A stretch of 64,000 nt of DNA from Parabacteroides hominis (GTDB taxonomy: Bacteria; Bacteroidota; Bacteroidia; Bacteroidales; Tannerellaceae), in the NCBI RefSeq assembly GCF_014287585.1, contig NZ_JACOOJ010000030.1, positions 1 through 64,000 of the forward strand. The letters run 5' to 3'. The notes beneath the pieces were generated by a model. That model had not been told where the DNA came from. It searched no databases and saw nothing but the letters and a program-made list of their open reading frames with translations. Numbering within the stretch: position 1 is the stretch's first letter; each line of letters starts with the position of its first letter. Positions 57,949 to 64,000 of the stretch are shown here, in pieces. Position numbers and translations under genes: made by a program.

Positions 57949-58545
57949 ATGAAATTAATCATCATATTATTATTGTTTCCCTTCGTCACATGGGGGCAAA
58001 ATCTATTTCCATCCAAAGGTGTTCGCCGTACGACAACCCCTAACAATGGAAAGTTCGTAGATAGTCCGTCTTTCAATAGTGAAAGTAGAACTATCAGTAA
58101 TAAAGCGACTAAAGAAAAAACCAACTACAAAATCTACACAAAGGAATACGTGGATCAAAAACATATACCAGATGAATTTGAACTGACTGAATTTGCTTAT
58201 CCGAAAAAAGGAAGTACTGTGTCTTGGATCTTGACTCCGGATACATCAAATTGTCGACATGTGAAAATTTTCTCTTTTTATAGATCTGGCTCCATGTCTC
58301 TTCGAGAAAAAGTAACAACTGATTTGAACAAATATTTCGACTATAAGTTTTTCGACTATACCAAAGAGATGATTTACAATAAAGAGATTCCGTTATTGAT
58401 CATATATGAGGCTGATATAGAAGATAGGATCAAACAAAAAACATTAAAATCCTTTTTGCATGACGGGAAATTGGATCCGAATGAAAAAGATCTCATCACG
58501 TCAAAGTTAAATCGTTACATAATAGTATATTATATAGCCAATTAA
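57949..58545 (+). CDS. Secreted protein of unknown function
   Basis: A 198-residue protein with a signal peptide (MKLIIILLLFPFVTWGQ, cleavage after about residue 16). The next ~45 residues are Ser/Thr/Asn-rich and probably unstructured. The rest (about 60-198) looks mixed alpha/beta, with a TSNCRHVKIFSFYRSGSMSLREKV segment and an NEKDLITSKLNRYIIVYYI ending. I recognise no family. It is in the NVEALA operon between peptide 2 and the second propeller lipoprotein (12 nt before it), so a role with the peptide is likely but not shown. Confidence 0.65.
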   Translation: MKLIIILLLFPFVTWGQNLFPSKGVRRTTTPNNGKFVDSPSFNSESRTISNKATKEKTNYKIYTKEYVDQKHIPDEFELTEFAYPKKGSTVSWILTPDTSNCRHVKIFSFYRSGSMSLREKVTTDLNKYFDYKFFDYTKEMIYNKEIPLLIIYEADIEDRIKQKTLKSFLHDGKLDPNEKDLITSKLNRYIIVYYIAN

Positions 58546-58557
58546 AAAATAAAGGTT

Positions 58558-59616
58558 ATGAAAATTGCAAAATTTATCAGTATATGTATTTTTATTACAT
58601 TTTGTTCTTGTAACAACAAAGGAGTTTATGAGAATTGCATATCTTTCAAATTGACAGATTTCTTGGATAAAGGCGAGATTAAAGGCACTGATCTTCAATT
58701 TTCTAAAGAGGTAATGCGTCCGACAGCATTACATATAGAAGATTCAATCCTTATTCTAAAAGAAGATATGGATGAACATATATTGCATATGTATAATGTT
58801 AATACAGGAGAGAAAGTTAACACATCTATTTCTTTTGGAAATGGCCCTGGAGAATTTCTTCATATACAACAAATACAATCATCTGACAGCCTATTATGGC
58901 TATCAGATGCACAAAGACCATTCATATCTGCTTATCGTAAAAAAGACATCTTATTTTCAGATACTATATCACCAACAGCAATAAAAGAAGTTATGCTGCC
59001 TGATCTTTTTGGAAATATCGTTATTTTACCCAATCACCATTTTATGACAACAGCTTATAATAGTACTCAAAAGCGTTTATCATTCTACGACTCAGAAGGC
59101 AAATTTATAGAAACAAAAGGTGAATACCCGGAATATGGAGAGATATTGACCCCTTTTGAAAAAATAGAAGGACTTTCCTGTTATGCGACCCTGTCTCCGG
59201 ATAAAAATGGGATCTTCCTTTTTTATAAACAAACAGATTTAATAGAGCTATATGATATATATGGCAATTTAAAAAAAAGAATACAAGGTCCTGATTTGTT
59301 TTTTCCAGTAATCAAACAGACTATTCAAGATGAATCAGTTCATGTTAATTCTGTTTCAGGGCAATCACGAGATGCATATTTTTCACCTTTATCCATAAAT
59401 GGGAGAGTATATGTTTTATACTCTGGGATCTATTTTAATCGTGAAAACCACAAATATCTAAAAGATCAACTTTTAGTATTTGACGATAAAGGAAATCCTC
59501 TACAACGATATACATTGGATTCGCCTATTTTCACCTTTACAATCAATCCTACGACAAATAAATTGTATGGATTAAGTGATAATCCTGAATTTCATGTGAT
59601 AGAATATCAATTATAA
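58558..59616 (+). CDS. BF3164-like six-bladed propeller lipoprotein 2
   Basis: A 352-residue lipoprotein (lipobox FITFCSC, Cys at about residue 16-18). The propeller (about 45-352) shares the family pattern: LHMYNVNTGEKVNTSISFGNGPGEFLHIQQI (the GNGPGEF turn corresponds to GEGPEEM in lipoprotein 1), LLWLSDAQRPFISAY, and KDQLLVFDDKGNPLQRYTLDSPIFTFTIN near the end. It follows the unknown secreted protein gene and precedes NVEALA 3 by 12 nt. Each NVEALA gene in this locus is near one of these lipoproteins, which suggests matched pairs. Confidence 0.8.
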   Translation: MKIAKFISICIFITFCSCNNKGVYENCISFKLTDFLDKGEIKGTDLQFSKEVMRPTALHIEDSILILKEDMDEHILHMYNVNTGEKVNTSISFGNGPGEFLHIQQIQSSDSLLWLSDAQRPFISAYRKKDILFSDTISPTAIKEVMLPDLFGNIVILPNHHFMTTAYNSTQKRLSFYDSEGKFIETKGEYPEYGEILTPFEKIEGLSCYATLSPDKNGIFLFYKQTDLIELYDIYGNLKKRIQGPDLFFPVIKQTIQDESVHVNSVSGQSRDAYFSPLSINGRVYVLYSGIYFNRENHKYLKDQLLVFDDKGNPLQRYTLDSPIFTFTINPTTNKLYGLSDNPEFHVIEYQL

Positions 59617-59628
59617 TTAAAGAGAAAC

Positions 59629-59877
59629 ATGGGAAAGAAAATCATCGGCGTAATCGCTTTTGCAGCGATCGCCGCAGCAGCAGGTTGGAACTACCAGCAA
59701 AATACAAATGAGGTTCAACTTTCTGACTTAGCATTGGAAAATGTCGAGGCTTTGGCATTAGGAGAAACCGATGATGAATTTTATGAAAAAACAGGTTGTT
59801 ATGCAGTATGGGAAAATACAACATGTCATGGCAAGGACGGGAATACCCATACATATGCTTCATCCACAAGACCCTAA
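59629..59877 (+). CDS. NVEALA-type precursor peptide 3
   Basis: An 82-residue small exported protein with an N-terminal hydrophobic helix (MGKKIIGVIAFAAIAAAAG) and an exact NVEALA motif in VQLSDLALENVEALALGETDDE (written by its ends: residues about 29-49). A cut after ALA would leave ~37 residues with two cysteines (TGCYAVWENTTCHG). The N-terminal half is closely alike in peptide 2 (GWNY, LSDLALxNxEALAxGET), but the C-terminal parts differ, as in variable secreted peptides with a conserved leader. A strong terminator hairpin follows. Confidence 0.85.
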   Translation: MGKKIIGVIAFAAIAAAAGWNYQQNTNEVQLSDLALENVEALALGETDDEFYEKTGCYAVWENTTCHGKDGNTHTYASSTRP

Positions 59878-59887
59878 ATAAAACTAT

Positions 59888-59929
59888 AGAGAGTGTGTCA
59901 AGATTCGGTTTCTTGACACTCTCTCTTTT
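59888..59929 (+). terminator. Terminator or attenuator after NVEALA 3
   Basis: AGAGAGTGTGTCAAGA (59888-59903) pairs with TCTTGACACTCTCT (59911-59924), one bulged base pair, followed by CTTTTAA. It lies within the gene train before the third propeller lipoprotein gene and should reduce downstream transcription. Confidence 0.78.
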
Positions 59930-59946
59930 AAATATTATTCAATATT

Positions 59947-60951
59947 ATGAAAACAGTTATTTTATTGTTACAATTCAGCCTTTTATTATTATCTGCTTGT
60001 TCATATAATAAAAGTATAGAAACTGAACGTATCACAATGGAACCGACTATAGTCTATGACAGCATAGAAAGCCGGATGCCGGGGACGTTAATGGTCTGTA
60101 ATGAGTTTGTAATCTGGACTGATCCGCTCACATCCGAAGATCAAGCCCACATTGTCAATTTAAAAACTCAAGAAGAAATCGGGAAAATTGTGAATGTAGG
60201 AAATGGGCCAAAAGAATTTATAACTCCGGCATTTAGCCTTTCTACCGATAATGAGCTGATTGTCTATGATATGAATAACGACAAAATGGCAATCTATGCC
60301 ATTGATGATGTAAAAAAAGGTCAAGAACCATCATGTTCCATCTTTAATAAAAAAACAAAAGGGCTGACAAGATTGATAAAAATCAACAATGATGATTTCA
60401 TTTCATTCGATCCTCAATCCTCATTTCCTTTTCAAACAGCAAATAGTCATAGTTTCGGAAAATACCCTTTCGGAAATGAAATAGACAATAACTATAATGT
60501 TTCACAAGGAAATATAGCATATAATCCGGATAAAAATATTCTTATCTATTCAACGATCTCATTTCCTTATATGGCCGCTTACAAAAAAGAAAAGGATAAA
60601 TTTGAATTGCTTTGGGAACAAAAAGGAGATTTGGACTATTCCATTTCAGAGAATAAAATTGTCCTTGACAAAAAAAAGAAAGGGAGCGTGGAACTGGCAC
60701 TTACAAAAGATTACATAGTCACTTTACAACGTGACTACCAGACGGATCCGACCAATGAAGCAAAAGTCGGACGTGACTTTACCAAACTTCCCCAAACCCT
60801 TTTTCTTTATGACTACAAATCTAATTTAAGAAAAATAGTCGATCTGGATATGCCGGTTTTACGTATCGCCGCAGATATCAAAAACAATGCAGTTTATGCT
60901 ATCGTTGTAAATCCTGACTTTATGATTGTTAAATGCGAACTTCCTGATTAG
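59947..60951 (+). CDS. BF3164-like six-bladed propeller lipoprotein 3
   Basis: A 334-residue lipoprotein (lipobox LLLSAC, Cys18). Propeller strands show the shared turn in EIGKIVNVGNGPKEFITPAFSL (about 79-98), SFPYMAAYKKEKDKFELLWEQ (about 205-225) and the closing LFLYDYKSNLRKIVDLDMPVLRIAADIKNN. It lies downstream of the hairpin at 59888 and upstream of the signal peptidase gene. Same family as the lipoproteins at 55492 and 58558, but only distantly alike. Confidence 0.8.
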   Translation: MKTVILLLQFSLLLLSACSYNKSIETERITMEPTIVYDSIESRMPGTLMVCNEFVIWTDPLTSEDQAHIVNLKTQEEIGKIVNVGNGPKEFITPAFSLSTDNELIVYDMNNDKMAIYAIDDVKKGQEPSCSIFNKKTKGLTRLIKINNDDFISFDPQSSFPFQTANSHSFGKYPFGNEIDNNYNVSQGNIAYNPDKNILIYSTISFPYMAAYKKEKDKFELLWEQKGDLDYSISENKIVLDKKKKGSVELALTKDYIVTLQRDYQTDPTNEAKVGRDFTKLPQTLFLYDYKSNLRKIVDLDMPVLRIAADIKNNAVYAIVVNPDFMIVKCELPD

Positions 60952-60990
60952 TATGAATCATAAAACATAATTGCATCAAGAAAAGAGAAT

Positions 60991-61863
60991 ATGAAATTTA
61001 TAAACAGGATGCTCAACAAGGTTGTGGACTTAATATTAATAAGTTCCATACTTATCGTGTTATGGTTCTTTTGCCAGATCTTTCTATTCTCCTCTTTCCG
61101 CATTCCCAGCGACTCTATGGAACCTGAGCTAATTGAAGGGGATGCTATCCTAATCTGGAAGCCTACGTTGGGAGCAAGGCTTTTCAACCTGAATGCAACG
61201 CTGCGGTTGGAACAAGTCGAAATCCACAGGACTCCCGGATTTCGAAAAGTCAAAAGGAATGATGTGCTGGTTTTCAACTTTCCGCATCCAAACAATTGGG
61301 ACAGGATCGAGATGCACATTTTGAAGTACTATGTCAAACGATGTATCGGACTGCCGGGAGACACACTTTCCATCAAGACTGGTCGATTTCGAGTAGAAGG
61401 AATAGATGAGGCACTCGGAAACATCAAGTCACAACAAAAGATCGGACAGACTTTGCCAGAAGAGTTTCCGGATGGTGTATATCGTTGTTTTCCATATGAT
61501 TCCATTATCGGTTGGAATATTCAAAATTTCGGACCGCTCTATATTCCTAAAACAGGTGATCGGCTACCAATGAACCCAAAGAACTATCAGTTGTATCATA
61601 AACTAATCTCTTGGGAGCAAAAAACTAAATTAGAGTATAAAGATTCAACTGTTTTCCTTAATGGCAAACCTATAAAAGATTATTGTTTTCAGAAAAACTA
61701 TTATTTCATGGCCGGAGATAAAGGGGAAAACTCGCAGGATTCGCGTTATTGGGGGGTACTACCGGAAGAATATATTGTAGGAAAAGCTGCTTTCATCTGG
61801 AAATCGGTCGATCCCTACACAGGCAAATTCCGTTGGGAACGTTTCTTTAAAACTATACACTAA
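60991..61863 (+). CDS. Signal peptidase I (S26) of the NVEALA locus
   Basis: A 290-residue type I signal peptidase, a membrane-bound Ser-Lys protease that removes signal peptides on the periplasmic side. One N-terminal transmembrane helix (VDLILISSILIVLWFFCQIFLF, about 12-33) precedes the catalytic Ser42 in IPSDSMEP; the general base Lys116 lies in VKRCIGLPGDTLSI. Further family blocks are MAGDKGENSQDSRYWGVLPEEYIVGKAAFIW near the end (split here; about 250-277). Housekeeping signal peptidases are usually encoded with ribosomal or cell-division genes, so this extra copy inside the peptide locus may process the NVEALA precursors at their ALA site. Confidence 0.92.
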   Translation: MKFINRMLNKVVDLILISSILIVLWFFCQIFLFSSFRIPSDSMEPELIEGDAILIWKPTLGARLFNLNATLRLEQVEIHRTPGFRKVKRNDVLVFNFPHPNNWDRIEMHILKYYVKRCIGLPGDTLSIKTGRFRVEGIDEALGNIKSQQKIGQTLPEEFPDGVYRCFPYDSIIGWNIQNFGPLYIPKTGDRLPMNPKNYQLYHKLISWEQKTKLEYKDSTVFLNGKPIKDYCFQKNYYFMAGDKGENSQDSRYWGVLPEEYIVGKAAFIWKSVDPYTGKFRWERFFKTIH

Positions 61864-61873
61864 CAGACAGCGT

Positions 61874-63811
61874 ATGAACATAAAAATATTCATCTTTCTG
61901 ACGATACTACTCTCTGCCTGTTCTTCTTATCAGGACAAGCAACTTGAATATGCCCTGGAGCTTGCCAAGGAAAACAGACAAGAGTTAGAAAAAGTGCTGA
62001 AACATTATCAAAATAGTCCGGAAAAACTGGCGGCTGCTCATTTCTTAATTCAAAATATGCCTTATTATTACGAATATGACGGGAAACAATTAGATACCGT
62101 CAAATCTATTATTAAAGAAGCTCTTAAGGAAAAACGCGTTTTTGGAGTAAAAAGTCTTATCATAAGAGACCGGAAAGTCAATATGAATCGAGATGTGTTC
62201 CATACCTTAGAAAAAAAGCATGATGTACAAACTATAACTGCCGATTACTTGATTAAGAACATTGATTTGGCATTTAAAGTATGGAAAGAACGGCCTTGGA
62301 ATAAAAATTTATGCTTCGAAGATTTTTGTGAATTAATACTTCCCTATCGTATTGCAAATGAAAAGCTAAGCGATTGGAGATGCACATATTATAATAGATA
62401 TGCACCTTTATTGGATTCATTGTATAAAGGCAATGATGTTATTGAAGCCTGTAACACATTAGTGAGAATTTTGAAGAAAGAGGGATTTTATTACAATGCT
62501 CAATTCAAAATACCGCATCTCGATGCTTTATTTTTAGTAGAAAACAGGGCTGGGTATTGCAGAGAGACTTGCGACATAAGTTTATACGCAATGCGGGCAG
62601 TCGGCATTCCTGTCGCCACGGATAACATGGTTTATTCTCCCGAATATCAGGGAGGTCATAGTTGGAACGTCGTACGCGATACTACCGGCCGGTTCATTCC
62701 CTTTTTGTATACGGATTATGAAGCATCACGGGATATGAAGGATGATGGCAGAAAAAAAGGGAAAATCACTCGAGATTGTTTTGGATTACAAAAAAACAGG
62801 CTTCCTGTCTCAAAGGCCGTTCCTGCGACACTTAGGCATCCTTTTTCAAAAGATGTCACTGACAACTACTTCGGAAAAAATGAAATCGTATTACATCTGG
62901 ACGAATATAATAAAAACGAAGTGGTATTTCTCGGCGTATTCCATAAAGGTTCATGGATACCTTTAGATTTTGCTATTACATCCAATAGTCAAGCTGTATT
63001 TAAAAATATGGAACCCAATCTTATATACCAACCTTTCGTAGAACAAGATGGAATACAACAACCGATAGGATATCCATTTCTTTTTATAAAAGAAGGTGTA
63101 CAATATTTTACCCCGGACACAACCATTCTTGAAAACATTATCATCAAAAGAAAATACCCGTTACGGGACTATATTGCCCGGGCTATGAACACGAATGTCC
63201 GGGAAGCAAGAATAGAATGCTCTGACACTCCGGCTGCTATTAACACAAGACTTTTATACAAAATAAAAGACTCCGTTGTTACAGACCGGAACCTTATCTC
63301 TTTCGATTCGCCTGTAAAAGGCCGGTATATTCATATTATTTCAGCCCCCGATAAACCTGTAGATATAGCAGAACTATCTATTTATGAAAATATCCATGAT
63401 TCTATACCGGTCCCGATGACGCTAATCAGAGAGATCAAACCCGTCCATACAAACAAAAGGTTTGCGATCACAAATATAACAGATGGAGATCCTCTGACTT
63501 CTTTTATCTCAAATGACAGTACAAATTATATCACTTATGATCTTGGAAAATCGATAAAAGTAAATAAACTCATGTTCATCCCTCGTAATGACGGCAATTT
63601 TATCTGGCAGGGCGATACTTACGAGCTATTTTATCGAAGTAATTCAGAAAAATGGAAATCTTTGGGAAAACAAATAGCAGCAAGTAGCGAATTGCATTAT
63701 CAAGTACCCCGAAATGCATTATTCTGGTTACACAATCATACAAAAGGGACTGAAGAACAAGTCTTTTATATGCAAAACGGCAAACAAATATTTGCTTGCG
63801 ATATCAAATGA
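61874..63811 (+). CDS. Transglutaminase-like lipoprotein
   Basis: A 645-residue lipoprotein (lipobox LLSAC, Cys16). A helical N-terminal domain (about 20-200) precedes a transglutaminase-like core with likely nucleophile Cys229 in RAGYCRETCDISLYAMR, His262 in GGHSWNVV and a following Asp near 281. Such cores act as peptidases, amidases or cross-linkers. The C-terminal part (about 480-640) looks like one or two discoidin-type sandwich domains (VDIAELSIYENI, ITYDLGKSIKVNKLMFIPRNDGNF), often carbohydrate- or protein-binding. It begins 11 nt after the signal peptidase gene, and a paralogue follows 10 nt downstream. It could act on the NVEALA peptides or on host material. Confidence 0.85.
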   Translation: MNIKIFIFLTILLSACSSYQDKQLEYALELAKENRQELEKVLKHYQNSPEKLAAAHFLIQNMPYYYEYDGKQLDTVKSIIKEALKEKRVFGVKSLIIRDRKVNMNRDVFHTLEKKHDVQTITADYLIKNIDLAFKVWKERPWNKNLCFEDFCELILPYRIANEKLSDWRCTYYNRYAPLLDSLYKGNDVIEACNTLVRILKKEGFYYNAQFKIPHLDALFLVENRAGYCRETCDISLYAMRAVGIPVATDNMVYSPEYQGGHSWNVVRDTTGRFIPFLYTDYEASRDMKDDGRKKGKITRDCFGLQKNRLPVSKAVPATLRHPFSKDVTDNYFGKNEIVLHLDEYNKNEVVFLGVFHKGSWIPLDFAITSNSQAVFKNMEPNLIYQPFVEQDGIQQPIGYPFLFIKEGVQYFTPDTTILENIIIKRKYPLRDYIARAMNTNVREARIECSDTPAAINTRLLYKIKDSVVTDRNLISFDSPVKGRYIHIISAPDKPVDIAELSIYENIHDSIPVPMTLIREIKPVHTNKRFAITNITDGDPLTSFISNDSTNYITYDLGKSIKVNKLMFIPRNDGNFIWQGDTYELFYRSNSEKWKSLGKQIAASSELHYQVPRNALFWLHNHTKGTEEQVFYMQNGKQIFACDIK

Positions 63812-63820
63812 CAATCGTAT

Positions 63821-64000
63821 ATGAAACAGTTGATAATATATATCACCATAATGGTACTAACAAGTTCTTGTTCTCCTGACAAGGGTAACCGGCTGGAATA
63901 TGCCTTGCGATTTGCAGAAAATAACAGAGGCGAATTGGAAAAGGTGCTCGACCACTATTCCGACAATCCTGAAAAATTGGCTGCAGCCCGTTTTCTCATT
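63821..64000 (+). CDS. Second transglutaminase-like lipoprotein (cut by the window end)
   Basis: The first 60 codons of a gene that runs off the right edge. It has a lipoprotein signal (MKQLIIYITIMVLTSSC, Cys17) and then NRLEYALRFAENNRGELEKV and NPEKLAAARFLI, closely matching residues 18-60 of the preceding transglutaminase-like protein. It is a tandem paralogue; whether the core is intact cannot be seen. Confidence 0.85.
   Translation, partial: MKQLIIYITIMVLTSSCSPDKGNRLEYALRFAENNRGELEKVLDHYSDNPEKLAAARFLI

Overview
The window looks like chromosomal DNA of a gut Bacteroidota, most likely a Parabacteroides or close relative. The evidence is the Bacteroidales-type 5S rRNA at the left edge, a SusC/SusD pair with an ECF sigma/FecR pair, S41 tricorn-like proteases, DUF349, DUF1573, BF3164-type and NVEALA proteins, and many -7 boxes of the Bacteroides form TAnnTTTG (one with an exact TTTG-N19-TAnnTTTG layout). 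The genus is inferred from gene content only; no database was searched.

Layout. 1-5 kb: end of an rRNA operon, a YbjQ protein, a GH92 alpha-mannosidase lipoprotein, a small secreted protein and a LysO-type exporter split into two genes. 4.7-19.3 kb: an outer-membrane uptake island with an ECF sigma factor, FecR anti-sigma, STN-containing SusC and SusD, flanked on both sides by large exported tricorn-like proteases, which suggests peptide rather than glycan use. 19.6-28.2 kb: an exonuclease, a short AraC-type protein, two cation-coupled transporters overlapping by 32 nt, a zinc-cysteine-less sirtuin, a secreted serpin, a YafQ-type toxin-antitoxin pair and a second sigma factor/membrane protein pair. 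28.3-41.8 kb: mostly housekeeping genes on the minus strand (folE, SPOR protein, tpiA, DoxX/thioredoxin-like protein, DUF1599, LysM-M23 peptidase, recG, ispD, xseB, xseA, subtilase, Lrp regulator, two FKBPs). 42.3-45 kb: a GH76-GH125 alpha-mannan pair. 45-53 kb: an ATP-grasp-like protein, a DUF349 protein, a sodium-pumping decarboxylase (gamma-alpha-beta) and a TPR protein.

54-64 kb is visibly richer in A+T and is the most unusual part. A membrane-anchored winged-helix regulator diverges from a long gene train with three NVEALA-type precursor peptides, three BF3164-like beta-propeller lipoproteins, a thioredoxin-like/DUF1573 lipoprotein, an unknown secreted protein, its own signal peptidase I, and tandem transglutaminase-like lipoproteins, the second cut by the window end. 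The composition suggests a secreted, possibly disulfide-bonded peptide system with its own processing and surface components. The families are partly known; the combined function is inference.

Non-coding structure is also notable: a ~172-bp element with hairpin ends occurs three times (19.4, 26.1, 39.5 kb), and three intergenic arrays of 17-18-bp palindromes with a strict 21-22-bp period but unrelated sequences occur at 8.7, 42.0 and 53.5 kb.
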